Origin: Fodinibius halophilus
GTDB lineage: Bacteria > Bacteroidota > Rhodothermia > Balneolales > Balneolaceae
DNA: 53,932 nt
Assembly (NCBI RefSeq): GCF_011059105.1
Contig: NZ_JAALLS010000015.1
Location: 1-53,932 of the forward strand
Direction of reading: 5' to 3'
A program made the translations under genes and the position numbers. The notes under the pieces were generated by a model, which saw only the letters and a list, made by a program, of their open reading frames with translations, did not search any database and was not told the DNA's origin. Shown here piece after piece: positions 36,382-45,679 of this stretch; position 1 is the stretch's first letter; each line of letters opens with the position of its first letter.

Positions 36382-37251
36382 CTATAGCTTGCAAATCACA
36401 TTTAAGGCCCTGCTAAGTGTGGTCACGGTAAATTGCGTAGCTTCTGACTCAATAATTTCACCATCGGCATGGATATCGGGAGTGGTATCCAAGGAAAATG
36501 ATATTTTGCGAATCTGTCGATATTGTACCTGGGGCAAAACGCCAGCCTTTTTAAATTGAAATAATGGTAATAAAAGAGGGATAAGCCATTTTCCAACTTT
36601 TCGAATTGATACCATATCCAACCGTTGATCGGTAACAGAGGCTTCGGGTGCTATCCAAAATGAGCCTCCCTCTACCCTTCCATTGGCAAAAGAAAGCATA
36701 ATTAGTTGTCTGCCACTGCTATCACCATTAAAATGTACCGTAAACCGGTTGTGGGTAATACTAGCTCGAATTGCTGCAAAAGCATAACGGAGAAATGAGG
36801 GTAACATAGTATAATCATAGGCATACCGGTTGGTAAGTCCATCGAAGCCAAAACCCAAGGTGTTTAAGAAGATAACATCGTTAAATTGTCCTACATCTAT
36901 AGCCGTTGAGGACTGTTCGAAGACAATTTCAAGTGCTTGATCTATATCTTTGGGGATCTTTAAGGTCTTGCTTAGATCATTACCGGTGCCCATGGGGATA
37001 ATTCCCAGTTCTTTTCCTGTATGAAGTAGTTGGCCGCCCATTTCACCTATGGTTCCATCACCGCCACAAGCCACAAAAACGTCATAATCGTTGATATTCT
37101 GCTGAACCAACTGAGCAATATCGCCCTTCTTTTGCGAGTGCAGGATTGTCGAAGCGGGGTGATCCGCGACTCGTTTTTTTAAGCGAGCCAAACGACCATT
37201 TGGCTTACCGTTGCGTGCCGCGGGATTATATATAAACAGATACCGTTTCAA
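36382..37251 (-). CDS. Diacylglycerol kinase-family lipid kinase
   Basis: 289 aa, similar in length to YegS/BmrU-type lipid kinases. The nucleotide-binding motif GGDGT (residues 63-67) is followed by LGIIPMGTGNDLSKTL. The central part has FGFDGLTNRY and the C-terminal beta-sandwich ends with HADGEIIESEATQFTV. The substrate may be diacylglycerol, phosphatidylglycerol or a sphingosine-like lipid; sequence does not decide. The start overlaps the stop of the peptidase gene by 4 bp (ATGA), so translation is probably coupled. It is the last gene of the six-gene minus operon. Confidence 0.88.
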   Translation of the reverse strand: MKRYLFIYNPAARNGKPNGRLARLKKRVADHPASTILHSQKKGDIAQLVQQNINDYDVFVACGGDGTIGEMGGQLLHTGKELGIIPMGTGNDLSKTLKIPKDIDQALEIVFEQSSTAIDVGQFNDVIFLNTLGFGFDGLTNRYAYDYTMLPSFLRYAFAAIRASITHNRFTVHFNGDSSGRQLIMLSFANGRVEGGSFWIAPEASVTDQRLDMVSIRKVGKWLIPLLLPLFQFKKAGVLPQVQYRQIRKISFSLDTTPDIHADGEIIESEATQFTVTTLSRALNVICKL

Positions 37252-38102
37252 GCGGTGAAGCTATCTAAATATTCCGAAATAATATTGAGGCAGCGTTCTA
37301 TATCATCGGTAAAAACACGCTCGCCCTTCTGGTGATATGGATAGATAGCGGGTTCAAGGGCTACGGATACAACCGATTGTTCCCTGCTTTGGTTAAAAAC
37401 TTCTCCATAATGGAGATAGTCATTTGTATTGTTATCTATTTTGATGCGTGCATCGATACTGATAAAATGACCTACTGCCTTTTCCGTTGATTCTATAAGG
37501 GCGTCAGAGGGATCTAAATCATTATACTCCCAATGTTTTGAATAAAGCGCTATACCCTGTTTGCCTTTAAATAGTGGAGTTGTATCGAGGGTAATAACCT
37601 GTTCCGGAATTAAATTCTCCTCAACGCATTGTCTGGCAATGCGTTTGGCCCCCATCCCATGAGTATAGCCATCCCCATTATTCCGAAGCAGTTCCGGATG
37701 TTCTTTAAGGCCTTTACTCTCCTCCATTTCTGAAAAGAACAACAACAAATTTGGCCAATTATGTTTTGAGGCTTTTTCGGCCAGTGTTAAAAGCATACCG
37801 AGTCCGGCGCAATCATCCATTGCCCCTTTTATATATTCATTTGTCACTTTTACCGGCAGCTCTTCAGGATAATCGTTTCCGTAGTGGTTTATCTTATCCA
37901 GGTGAGCGGCCAATGCAACGGTGGGCTGATCGTTATTATTTCCAATTTGCCAGATCAGATTGTTTCCGAGTACCTCAATTTCGGTAGCCTGCGGCACGTT
38001 GCTGATAACGGATCTGATATAGGGATGCAGCCGTTCTTCATAACTGCTGAATGAGGGAACTTTAGCTGTGCTCTTAATATGCTGAATAGCTCGATCAATC
38101 AT
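37248..38102 (-). CDS. M20/M28-like zinc metallopeptidase
   Basis: 284 aa. The di-zinc layout is visible: His67 and Asp69 in ALAAHLDK, bridging Asp96 (or Asp97) in GAMDDCAGLG, and the Glu pair in FFSEMEESKG (Glu127/128). It is shorter than usual because the dimerisation lid domain of M20 enzymes seems absent or reduced. Such enzymes release an N-terminal amino acid or cut an amide. It lies in the operon with RimK-like and aspartoacylase-like genes, so it may act on the same peptide-like product. It starts 5 bp after the stop of the DUF952 gene and overlaps the lipid kinase by 4 bp. Confidence 0.8.
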   Translation of the reverse strand: MIDRAIQHIKSTAKVPSFSSYEERLHPYIRSVISNVPQATEIEVLGNNLIWQIGNNNDQPTVALAAHLDKINHYGNDYPEELPVKVTNEYIKGAMDDCAGLGMLLTLAEKASKHNWPNLLLFFSEMEESKGLKEHPELLRNNGDGYTHGMGAKRIARQCVEENLIPEQVITLDTTPLFKGKQGIALYSKHWEYNDLDPSDALIESTEKAVGHFISIDARIKIDNNTNDYLHYGEVFNQSREQSVVSVALEPAIYPYHQKGERVFTDDIERCLNIISEYLDSFTA

Positions 38103-38107
38103 TACAA

Positions 38108-38461
38108 TCAGGAGTTTGAGCTAAAACCGATATTGAAGGTTCCATCATCTTCGGCCCCAACCTCAATCTTATCTATCACTGCGCTGCTTTCCAGTGGTTC
38201 GTAAAGGTGGGGAAACTTTTCTCCTGTTTCCTCATCCTTTTCATATTTAATGTTTTCGCCGAGTGTAGAAACATCAATAACAAGCAGTAAAATCTTATCT
38301 TTATCGCTAAAGAGTCTATTGGCCGTATCTTCTATTTGTTCTCCACTTGAACAGTGGATAAACCCTTCGTCTTCAAGGGTTTCCGGCTCATACCTGCCAT
38401 TATTTTGATATTCTTTCCATTCTTTTTTTGACGTTATATGAAAAAGTAAATCGTGGCGCAT
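38108..38461 (-). CDS. DUF952 family protein
   Basis: 117 aa from the ATG at 38461. The longer frame to 38548 would overlap the upstream gene and begins before the conserved region. The DUF952 hallmarks are visible: LLFHITSKKEWKEYQ at the start, then EGFIHCSSGEQ (conserved GFIHCS) and FPHLYEPL. The structure of the family resembles a small alpha/beta fold with a conserved His and Ser; its role is unknown. It sits 22 bp after the aspartoacylase-like gene within the same operon. Confidence 0.8.
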   Translation of the reverse strand: MRHDLLFHITSKKEWKEYQNNGRYEPETLEDEGFIHCSSGEQIEDTANRLFSDKDKILLLVIDVSTLGENIKYEKDEETGEKFPHLYEPLESSAVIDKIEVGAEDDGTFNIGFSSNS

Positions 38462-38483
38462 AGTTCTATTATTTTCTTTAAAA

Positions 38484-39428
38484 TTATTTGTAAGCCAGAT
38501 GAAGTAAAGCATCGCCCTTGTGTACAACGGGGGCATAATTGAGCCCAATTACCCTGCCCTCGTATGGACAAATGAATTTAAATCGTTCATTGCCATAAGG
38601 GTCGGTGACATAGCCCAACAGCTGCTTTTTCTGGACGCGGTCTCCAAGCTTGATTTCAGGTTGAAAAAGTCCGGCATATTTCGCTCGGACCCATGTAGTT
38701 TTTTTAAAAATTTCTGTTTGATGCTCCGCTTCCGGGGCTTCATCCTTAAGCCCAAGGTGTTTCATTAGTCGTAATGTCCCATTTATTCCTTCCTCTATCC
38801 CTTCTTCGTCAAAGCGGGTTGATTCACCGGTTTCATAGACTAATATGGGCTTTCCTTTATTATGAGCTGCTTTACGGAATGATTTTTTTATCAGGGAGGA
38901 ATGGACCACGAAAGGTGGCGCAAAAGCTTTAGCCATTTCCATGTTCTCATCCACATCAAAGGTACAACGAATTTGGGGATAATTGGAACGGGCAGCTCCG
39001 CCGGTATGGAAATCGATACCAAAATCTATTTGGGGAATAATCTTTTTCATCAGCGTATGGGCCAACAAACGGGCTAAAGATCCCCCTTTATTCCCGGGAA
39101 AACTGCGATTAATATCTTTACCGTCGGGCAGCCCCCGTACATTTTGTATAAAGCCATAGACATTAACCAACGGTAGTGCTATTACACTTCCCCGTTCGGG
39201 GATCAGCATATCCTTATAAACCATCCGGCGGATAATCTCAATACCATTGAGCTCATCACCATGCAGACCTCCTGTCAGTAATAATGTGGGTCCTTCTTTA
39301 TCAGCTCTAAAAACATGTACCGGCAGGTCAATGTTGGTATAGGTCGGGAGCCGGGCAATATTGAGTTGAATTTGCTTCTGCTCTCCGAGGCCAATCGTAT
39401 GGTCATCGATTGAAATTGTATCAGCCAT
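38484..39428 (-). CDS. Succinylglutamate desuccinylase/aspartoacylase-family hydrolase
   Basis: 314 aa. Zinc ligands are clear: His56 and Glu59 in GGLHGDELNG and His141 in IDFHTGGAARS. Near the C-terminus a lipoyl-like sandwich (YAGLFQPEIKLGDRVQKKQ) is present, which is typical of the AstE/AspA-related genes next to rimK. These enzymes hydrolyse N-acyl-amino acids or peptide-like amides. The gene starts 6 bp after rimK-like, and the neighbourhood suggests that its substrate is linked to the product of the ATP-grasp ligase rather than to arginine breakdown. Confidence 0.88.
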   Translation of the reverse strand: MADTISIDDHTIGLGEQKQIQLNIARLPTYTNIDLPVHVFRADKEGPTLLLTGGLHGDELNGIEIIRRMVYKDMLIPERGSVIALPLVNVYGFIQNVRGLPDGKDINRSFPGNKGGSLARLLAHTLMKKIIPQIDFGIDFHTGGAARSNYPQIRCTFDVDENMEMAKAFAPPFVVHSSLIKKSFRKAAHNKGKPILVYETGESTRFDEEGIEEGINGTLRLMKHLGLKDEAPEAEHQTEIFKKTTWVRAKYAGLFQPEIKLGDRVQKKQLLGYVTDPYGNERFKFICPYEGRVIGLNYAPVVHKGDALLHLAYK

Positions 39429-39434
39429 TATGCC

Positions 39435-40343
39435 CTAAGCTATCGTTTTATTGGGAGAGTCTTTCATCTCTTCGGCTTTCCGTTCTACAAACGAGATAAT
39501 ACGTCCTGCTATATTTTTGCCGGTAGCCGATTCAATGCCTTCCAAACCCGGACTGGAGTTTACTTCCAGTACCAATGGACCTCGTTGGGATTGCAGCATA
39601 TCAACACCTGCCACGGAAAGCCCCATGGCGCTGGCTGCAATAAGTGCGGCACGGCGTTCTTCATCCGTGAGTTTGATAAGCTCTCCAGTTCCTCCACGGT
39701 GTATATTGGAGCGAAATTCTCCTTCGACCCCTTTGCGTTTCATTGCTCCCACTACTTCTCCGTCAACAACAAAAGCACGAATATCTTCGCCCTTGGCCTC
39801 TTCAATAAATTCCTGGACAATAACACGAGCTTTCATGCTGTGAAATGCCTGGATGATCGATTCAGCAGCTTTAAAAGTAGGTGCCAATACAACTCCTACT
39901 CCTTGCGTTCCTTCCAGAAGCTTTACGATCAATGGCGGTCCGCCTACTGAATCAATAATTTTACGAACTTCTGTAGAATAGTTGGTAAATACTGTTTTAG
40001 GCATCCCTACCCCTTCCCTTGCCATCAGCTGCAGGCTTCGGAGTTTATCCCGTGAACGTACCAGAGCCTGAGATTCAACGGCAGTAAATATTTTCATCAT
40101 CTCGAATTGACGTACAACAGCAGAACCATAAAAGGTTACAGAAGCACCAATGCGAGGTATTACAGCATCTACGCCTGCCACCCGTGTGCCGCGATAGTAG
40201 ATGCAGGGATTATCTTTTTCACTGACAATATCACATTTAAGGTGATCTAAGACGGTAGCCTCATGGCCGGCTTCTTCAATTGCTTCGACCAGCCGAGAGG
40301 TGGAATAGAGTTTCGAATTACGAGAAAGGACAACTATGTGCAT
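39435..40343 (-). CDS. rimK: RimK-like ATP-grasp ligase
   Basis: 302 aa, the normal RimK length. The N-terminus ([18 protein letters not shown]) is the RimK pre-ATP-grasp domain. The ATP-grasp parts follow: [19 protein letters not shown] (phosphate-binding loop), [20 protein letters not shown], and the metal-binding [18 protein letters not shown]. RimK adds glutamate residues to ribosomal protein S6 or forms poly-glutamate-type peptides using ATP. It starts 5 bp after the RimB-like gene and ends 6 bp before the desuccinylase-like gene, so the three form one cassette seen in many marine bacteria. Confidence 0.93.
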   Translation of the reverse strand: MHIVVLSRNSKLYSTSRLVEAIEEAGHEATVLDHLKCDIVSEKDNPCIYYRGTRVAGVDAVIPRIGASVTFYGSAVVRQFEMMKIFTAVESQALVRSRDKLRSLQLMAREGVGMPKTVFTNYSTEVRKIIDSVGGPPLIVKLLEGTQGVGVVLAPTFKAAESIIQAFHSMKARVIVQEFIEEAKGEDIRAFVVDGEVVGAMKRKGVEGEFRSNIHRGGTGELIKLTDEERRAALIAASAMGLSVAGVDMLQSQRGPLVLEVNSSPGLEGIESATGKNIAGRIISFVERKAEEMKDSPNKTIA

Positions 40344-40348
40344 GTATA

Positions 40349-40807
40349 TTATATTTTCTTTTCTTCAATTTCTTGTGATATATACTTCTGCGACACATCC
40401 ACCAAGAAACGTCCATTCAGGAGTTTACGTCCCAATAAAACGGGATAGCGCATTTCTGAGCGATCAGTAAGGGAAAATTTAGCTTTGATTGTTTCTCCAA
40501 AAAGTTCAACCCTTGTTTCAACCACATAACGCTCTTCGGTAGATCCGTTAGAGCTTTTTACCGTTTTTGTACGACAAATGGGTAGCTCAAACTTATCATC
40601 TATGTATGTGTCGTGGGATGGATCTAATAAATTAAACTTCACGTACCTTTCGCCATCCCGATCGAAAGGCTGTATATGATGGCAGTGCAAACTTGAAGTA
40701 TAGGCACCGGTGTCAACTTTTGCATTAATATTAGTAAGATTCCATTCTGGAAAGTGCACGCGTTCGAGCCTACCAATGATCTTCAACTCATTTAATTGTG
40801 AAGCCAT
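40349..40807 (-). CDS. RimB-like retropepsin-fold protease
   Basis: 152 aa. The motif [13 protein letters not shown] (Asp32) is the D-T-G-A of a single-domain retropepsin-like protease; the family is labelled ATP-dependent zinc protease (Zn_protease) in Pfam. Later motifs are [12 protein letters not shown] and [18 protein letters not shown], which match the second half of the fold. RimB is reported to work with RimK, cutting or trimming glutamate tails. It is the first gene of the six-gene operon. Its start ATG lies opposite the e(P4) phosphatase gene, separated by 161 bp that should contain both promoters. Confidence 0.88.
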   Translation of the reverse strand: MASQLNELKIIGRLERVHFPEWNLTNINAKVDTGAYTSSLHCHHIQPFDRDGERYVKFNLLDPSHDTYIDDKFELPICRTKTVKSSNGSTEERYVVETRVELFGETIKAKFSLTDRSEMRYPVLLGRKLLNGRFLVDVSQKYISQEIEEKKI

Positions 40808-40968
40808 GTTATCCTCACACTGTTTTGTGACCTACGAGAAGTTTACCTAAGTATACAGGATATTCAGCTTTGTATCATCTATCTTTAGCTATTAAAAATC
40901 ACAGAACTCTTTTCTGTTTTTTGATATGTTTGAGTATCGGAAAGTAATACCAATTTGATACAAGCTAT

Positions 40969-41826
40969 ATGATGATATTTAGCAAAAGCTCCTTTTTACC
41001 TGCACTATTTGTAGCATTTATATCTGCCGTTATTGCAGGCTGCAGTAGCTCGGCTACGGTACTAGATCACCCAGCAACAAATAGCACCCTGTGGATGCAA
41101 AATGCCGCAGAATATCATGCACTGACCACTTCAGTATATAAAACAGCCGGTGCGAACCTGGCACTGGCTGTAGAAGATTCGTACTGGTCGGCATATGCCG
41201 GTGATAAAAAAGATGAATACCAATCAAAGCCGCCTGCTATAATACTGGATGTAGATGAAACGGTGCTCAATAATGCCCCTTTCCAAGCGCGTATGGTCAA
41301 ACAAAACAGTGATTTCAATATTACGGATTGGAACCAATGGGTGATGGAAGCGCAGGCTACAGCAATACCCGGTGCTCTCACCTTTACCAAGAGGGCCTCC
41401 CAAAAAGGAATTGCAATCTATTATCTCACCAATCGCGAAGCGAAGGTTGAAGAAGGCACGAGAAAAAACCTGCGGAAGCTTGGCTTCCCTCTCTCCGAAG
41501 ATGAAGATCGTATTCTGAGCAAGAACGAGCGTCAAAATTGGACCTCCGCGAAAACAGAACGGCGCAGTTATGTTGCTCAAAAGCATCGCATTTTGATGCT
41601 CTTTGGAGATGACCTGAACGATTTTATATCAGCCAAGAATATCAGCCAGCAAGAACGTACCGAGCTCGTTACTAAACATCTGGAGAAATGGGGTAAAAAG
41701 TGGTTTATCCTGCCTAACCCCGCCTATGGGTCATGGGAATCAGCCCTCTATGGCTTTGATAACTCACTTACCCCCAACCAAATAAACAAGGCAAAGAAAG
41801 AGCAATTAGAAACAAAACAGAAGTAG
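40969..41826 (+). CDS. e(P4)-type 5'-nucleotidase lipoprotein
   Basis: 285 aa. The lipoprotein signal ends in lipobox V-I-A-G-C (Cys25), so the protein is an outer-membrane lipoprotein. The HAD phosphatase core is clear: DVDET (Asp94-Thr98) followed by VLNN, then YYLTNR, and a later LLMLFGDDLNDF. These are the class C acid phosphatase signatures of H. influenzae lipoprotein e(P4), a 5'-nucleotidase used to take up NAD-derived nucleosides. Substrate specificity here is not known. The C-terminus ends in a Lys-rich tail. It stands divergent from the RimB/RimK operon. Confidence 0.9.
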   Translation: MMIFSKSSFLPALFVAFISAVIAGCSSSATVLDHPATNSTLWMQNAAEYHALTTSVYKTAGANLALAVEDSYWSAYAGDKKDEYQSKPPAIILDVDETVLNNAPFQARMVKQNSDFNITDWNQWVMEAQATAIPGALTFTKRASQKGIAIYYLTNREAKVEEGTRKNLRKLGFPLSEDEDRILSKNERQNWTSAKTERRSYVAQKHRILMLFGDDLNDFISAKNISQQERTELVTKHLEKWGKKWFILPNPAYGSWESALYGFDNSLTPNQINKAKKEQLETKQK

Positions 41827-42009
41827 AAAAGCCATCATACAGATAAAGAAAGTGACCTTCAGTCTAACAGTCTAACATTTCTATTTATGATATCTGTATT
41901 ATCTATGCGGGCACAACTAATGTCATCCCATCTAATTAACGATCAGAATATCATTGGTAAATGACCCGCACCAAATAAAGTTTAAGAAACCCCAATTAAT
42001 CATAGGAAC

Positions 42010-42043
42010 AAAAAAATCCCGGCAGTATTGGCGCTGCCGGGAT
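42010..42043 (-). terminator. Rho-independent terminator for the 42076-43811 unit
   Basis: A 10-bp perfect stem (ATCCCGGCAG / CTGCCGGGAT) with an 8-nt loop is followed on the minus strand by six T. It lies about 30 bp past the stop codon at 42076 and ends the two-gene minus unit. Confidence 0.85.
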
Positions 42044-42075
42044 CCATACACGGGCTACCTATGTTTAATGGCTGC

Positions 42076-43311
42076 CTAACCCGTTTTCTTTTCTCGTATC
42101 AACATCACACCTAAGGTAACGGCCAATAGTACGCTCGCACCTAACAGGTATACTAACATATTATTTGAGTTTGGCTTTGCATGTCGAGCCCAAGTGTCTA
42201 CACGGGCATTAAGAGTGGCCATATCTGATTCTCCTATAATTCCGGAATCAACAAAGTTGCTGGACCACTGCATTTCTACCCGGTTCCAAAACTCTTGAAA
42301 CTGCTCAAATTTTTTAAAGTTCGCTTTAGAACCGTTCTCTTTGCTCTGTTTAATTTGCTTATTAAGGTAAGAGCTAAGTGAATTGTAGAATTGGGTCGAA
42401 TTTTTGAACTCATCTACTGTGACCTCATTATCGGACAACGTATCATGGAGAGCTGCGAATGTCTGTGTTTTCAGCTTTTGATTCCATTGACTAATATTGC
42501 GTTCTACTTCTTTGGCAAGCATTTCAGCGTTTTCACCGTCATACACTTCTTGTATTTTATCTCCCAATCGAGTCCACATCATTTCAAACTGCTGTTGGAC
42601 TTCCGCCATGCGCATATAATCTTGCAGACGCAGTTTATTGGCGTTCTTTTCTAATACTTCAAGGTTTTCAGCAGAGATATCGTGAATCATTTCCAGCGCA
42701 TCGCCATTGGATTTGATACGTGACTTCTTATCAATATTTTCGAGATCCTGCAGGGCTTCCAGGTCCATCTGCTGGTATGCTACAACCATCGAATCGATAA
42801 AAGCGAGTATCAGGTCATCCCTTTTCTCGAGGTTACGCCGGTATTCTTTAAGCATGCCGGAAAGTTTCTTTTCACTCTTAATAGACTTTGCCATCGCTTC
42901 CTGCAGCGAATCGTTTTTTTTATTCAACCGGTTCATATCGGTTTTGTAGCTGGCCAGCTGCGTTTGGAGCTCGTCCAACTTTTTAGTCTGCTGGCTAATG
43001 GTGGTAAGGCGTTCCTTAGTGACAACAGAAGATCGCTTTAATGCTTTCATCTTCTGCTCATACGTTTTAGGATGCAGTGCTTTGTTCAATAGTTTAGAAT
43101 GGTCCTCAAACTTTTGATCAAAGTCCTTAATTGAGGTAATTAGTTTTTCTGCTTTATCGGGTGAAGAAACCGTTTCCAGCTTATCCTCAAATTGAGCGTA
43201 CTGTTGTTTAAACTCTTTTTGGATCTCATAATCTGATTGCGTCTCCTGGGCTATTACGCTAGTGGCCAGAAGACTACATATAAACGTCAAAAATAGAATT
43301 TGTGATTTCAT
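42076..43311 (-). CDS. Coiled-coil protein with C-terminal TM helix
   Basis: 411 aa from the ATG at 43311. This start is chosen because of the preceding AGGAGGGG and the signal peptide (MKSQILFLTFICSLL, cleavage after I-A before Q); a frame open to 43380 would bury the signal. The mature part is almost entirely charged helices with heptad-like coiled-coil stretches (LDELQTQLASYKTDMNRLNKKND). One TM helix lies at the end (VYLLGASVLLAVTLGVMLI) before a basic tail. The topology suggests a long periplasmic rod anchored in the inner membrane. No family is recognised. It lies 2 bp downstream of the lipoprotein gene, so they probably form a complex or pathway. Confidence 0.72.
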   Translation of the reverse strand: MKSQILFLTFICSLLATSVIAQETQSDYEIQKEFKQQYAQFEDKLETVSSPDKAEKLITSIKDFDQKFEDHSKLLNKALHPKTYEQKMKALKRSSVVTKERLTTISQQTKKLDELQTQLASYKTDMNRLNKKNDSLQEAMAKSIKSEKKLSGMLKEYRRNLEKRDDLILAFIDSMVVAYQQMDLEALQDLENIDKKSRIKSNGDALEMIHDISAENLEVLEKNANKLRLQDYMRMAEVQQQFEMMWTRLGDKIQEVYDGENAEMLAKEVERNISQWNQKLKTQTFAALHDTLSDNEVTVDEFKNSTQFYNSLSSYLNKQIKQSKENGSKANFKKFEQFQEFWNRVEMQWSSNFVDSGIIGESDMATLNARVDTWARHAKPNSNNMLVYLLGASVLLAVTLGVMLIREKKTG

Positions 43312-43313
43312 AA

Positions 43314-43811
43314 CTAGTTCCCCTCCTTTTTCACTATTTGTGAACTGTTCTTTTTGGCTTTTTCCGGATATAGTTTCCAACTATCTCCCGATGTTCTGCT
43401 GAGTAGCTGAACATGAGAAGCCCGTTGATTTAGTGCCGGTTTCTCAATACCACTCTCCGATACGGCTAATTTCTCTTTAAGCTGTAGCTTCCCTTTCTCG
43501 GGCGCCATCACATACACATTTTTGTAGTTGGGAGCCGTGATGTAATAGTACCCCTCCTGTCCTCTGATATATCGTACCTGCTTTGTTGTTATTTCTGAGG
43601 TATCTTGAGTCTCTGCATATTGCAATGGCTTAATATTAAAGGTAAGTCCACGCTGGATATCTTTAACAAGGCCATCTTCATTGGGCGTTATCACAGACTC
43701 AATTGATTGCGAATAGTCAACCTTTTCAATGACCATTGACGACTTACAACCCATAAAAAGTATTACAGACAAAACTACAGAAACAACATAGGTGTATATT
43801 GTTGATTTCAT
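43314..43811 (-). CDS. Hypothetical lipoprotein
   Basis: 165 aa. The N-terminal hydrophobic stretch ends in lipobox L-F-M-G-C (Cys22), so the protein should be lipid-anchored. The rest has no known domain; I see alternating beta strands (YYYITAPNYKNVYVMAP) and a basic C-terminus. It is the first gene of a two-gene unit; the next gene encodes a coiled-coil periplasmic protein and starts 2 bp after this stop. The unit has its own terminator. Role in the envelope is possible but not shown. Confidence 0.7.
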   Translation of the reverse strand: MKSTIYTYVVSVVLSVILFMGCKSSMVIEKVDYSQSIESVITPNEDGLVKDIQRGLTFNIKPLQYAETQDTSEITTKQVRYIRGQEGYYYITAPNYKNVYVMAPEKGKLQLKEKLAVSESGIEKPALNQRASHVQLLSRTSGDSWKLYPEKAKKNSSQIVKKEGN

Positions 43812-44163
43812 GATACCGTTGTTTGGTGGTTATTAATTGCACAAGTGTTATCTGTTGCACAATTAATTATAGATGGTATAAAAAGTTTTGTTCCCAGCTT
43901 TAAATTTAGAAGTCAGAACTCAGGACTCAGAATGGATACTTTAGAGTGATGACCTTAATTAAGACGTCTCTCCTGCACATGTAGGCCGTACTTCCAGGGC
44001 GGCCATGACGCACCCATACCTTGTCTCATTCCCAAAAGTAAGAGTACGTATATTTATCCGCTTTGGGGCTTGCCCCATCCGCCGGTAGCCGGACCAGCAG
44101 AATTGGAATAAAAACTCTCCCAGAAGCTTTCGGGGCACATTCTGATGGGTTAGCACGATCTCT

Positions 44164-44199
44164 CGTCGGGCGGCTGGGTGTGCCGTCCGGCGAATCATA
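44164..44199. repeat. 36-bp dispersed repeat, copy 1
   Basis: A block beginning CGTCGGGCGGCTGGG and ending CCGTCCGGCGAATCATA. A second copy with about four differences lies at 46298-46333. The two halves are partly complementary (GTCGGGCG / CGCCGGAC region), so it may form a stem. Confidence 0.55.
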
Positions 44200-44459
44200 T
44201 AAAGCTCTTAACAAGCTGGATTACTTTCTCTGGATTCTATTGGCAAATCAAAAATCTTCTACATAGCGCAAGCGTCTCGCTTGTGGATATCTCTTGCTCC
44301 CCATTTTCTGATCCACCCACACCTGCACTATCTACTATGCTAAAGTGCTAATCTGCCGAAACCCTTAGGTGCAGGTATGGCTTCGTAGATCAAGAAAGTT
44401 TCGGTGTGCTCGCTTGATCCCTCCATAAAATTAAGGGGGGGGCTTCCCAGCAAAAGCAT

Positions 44460-44587
44460 TGTCATTCCGAGGGGAGCGTAGCGGAGTCGCGGAATCTCCC
44501 AGAAGAGGTCCGCGTAGCATCAAAAAGCAACTCTCACGCATTAACCAATCGATTCATGGAGATGGTTCGACTACGCTCACCATGAGA
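44460..44587. repeat. MITE-like element, copy A
   Basis: Starts TGTCATTCCGAGGGG and ends near ACCATGAGAGGCGTTG. The centre holds ATTAACCAATCG, shared with the elements at 46439 and 46831, so these are three versions of one element. The preceding bases CAGCAAAAG are also shared with the 46439 copy. Confidence 0.55.
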
Positions 44588-44851
44588 GGCGTTGTTGTTA
44601 AAAGCCATGCCAGCCGTTGTATGGCAAGAAAAAGTCCCCCTTTTGGCAGGTTTCTGCTGAAAAAACGAGATGGTGTCCGAAGGGGCCTGAGAGATGGTAC
44701 TGTTCATCTGTTTATGGAAATCATGCCCCGATTGAAAAACTAGATTAAAGGCAATGTCATCTCGACAGCTGTCGGCATCAGGATCTCCTCATAGAAGTTC
44801 GCCTAGGATTTTAAAGAGGCAAATACATTATCAAGCTATTTTCGAGAGATA

Positions 44852-44906
44852 AACACCTCCCGACCAATTCGAAGCCCACGAATTGCCCACCCTCCTCGAG
44901 GAGGGA
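44852..44906. repeat. 55-bp direct repeat, copy 1
   Basis: Begins AACACCTCCCGACC and ends in the palindrome CCTCCTCGAGGAGG plus GA. The copy at 47115-47169 differs at one position (54 of 55 identical by eye). The CCTCCTCGAGGAGG part is a 14-bp perfect palindrome. Confidence 0.75.
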
Positions 44907-45040
44907 TTCCTTTTCCGAGTTGTATTAAAGGGCGGGAGAAAACTCCCTCCCCGGCCAAGGTATCACGCTCCTTGCGGGTAAAGTACTCCTGAGTGTTGCC
45001 CCCCTGCCCTCTCTTAGTATTAAAATTTCTATCCAGAAGA

Positions 45041-45586
45041 TTAATCCAATGAAATTAAGATCTCCTTTTTGACATCCGCAGGCAGCTTGTCCACTCCATG
45101 TAGCGCTGTAAGTTCTACGATAAAGGAGTAGCCTACAACGTTGCCTCCCAGTCCTTCTACGAGTTCTGTAGCTGCTTTTGCGGAACCTCCGGTGGCAATA
45201 AGATCATCATGGATCAGAATACGGTCGCCCTTTTCAAAAGCATCTTTGTGCATCTGTATTTCATCTTTGCCATACTCAAGTGCATAGGTAGCCGTAATGG
45301 TTTCGGCGGGCAGTTTACCGGGTTTTCGGATGGGCACAAAGCCGGCATGCAGATCCTGGGCCAGGTTGGTACCAAACAGAAATCCCCGCGACTCTAGCCC
45401 TACGACATAATCGATATCCATATGGCGAAACGGGTGGGCAAGCACTTGGGAGGTTAACTCCAGTGTATCAGGATTTTTGAGTAAGGGCGTAATATCCTTG
45501 AACTGAATGCCCGGTTTGGGAAAATCGGGGATGTTGCGAATATTCTCTTTTAACAGTCTAATAATTTGTTGTTTTACCGCATCCAT
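45041..45586 (-). CDS. apt: Adenine phosphoribosyltransferase
   Basis: 181 aa, the usual length. The first motif, NIPDFPKPGIQFKDITPLL, is characteristic of APRT. VVGLESRGFLFG and the PRPP-binding loop ILIHDDLIATGGSAKAA (about residues 123-139) complete the active site. The enzyme makes AMP from adenine and PRPP, a purine-salvage step. It is divergent from tadA, with 93 bp between the starts. A repeat-rich region lies on either side of this gene pair. Confidence 0.96.
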   Translation of the reverse strand: MDAVKQQIIRLLKENIRNIPDFPKPGIQFKDITPLLKNPDTLELTSQVLAHPFRHMDIDYVVGLESRGFLFGTNLAQDLHAGFVPIRKPGKLPAETITATYALEYGKDEIQMHKDAFEKGDRILIHDDLIATGGSAKAATELVEGLGGNVVGYSFIVELTALHGVDKLPADVKKEILISLD

Positions 45587-45679
45587 ATGCTGTATTTTAG
45601 GGTGGTGAATTTTATGTTAGGTGCATCACTTTATTCCGATCTGATAATAGCTATTTGAAACCCAAGGAAGCAAATAATA

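Larger units (their letters stand above)
43812..45040. other. Repeat-rich intergenic region, left copy
   Basis: 1.2 kb with only short spurious open frames. It contains in order: a GTCAGAACTCAGGACTCAG motif near 43914, a CGTCGGGCGG-type 36-bp block (44164-44199), a TGTCAT-type element (44460-44587), a partial TGTCAT element at 44755 and a 55-bp block (44852-44906). The same parts recur in the same order in 46175-47185. Confidence 0.55.

Noticed and set aside
44459-44743. 94-codon open frame in the left repeat region
   Set aside because: It runs through the MITE-like element copy A, so the frame is a by-product of the repeat.
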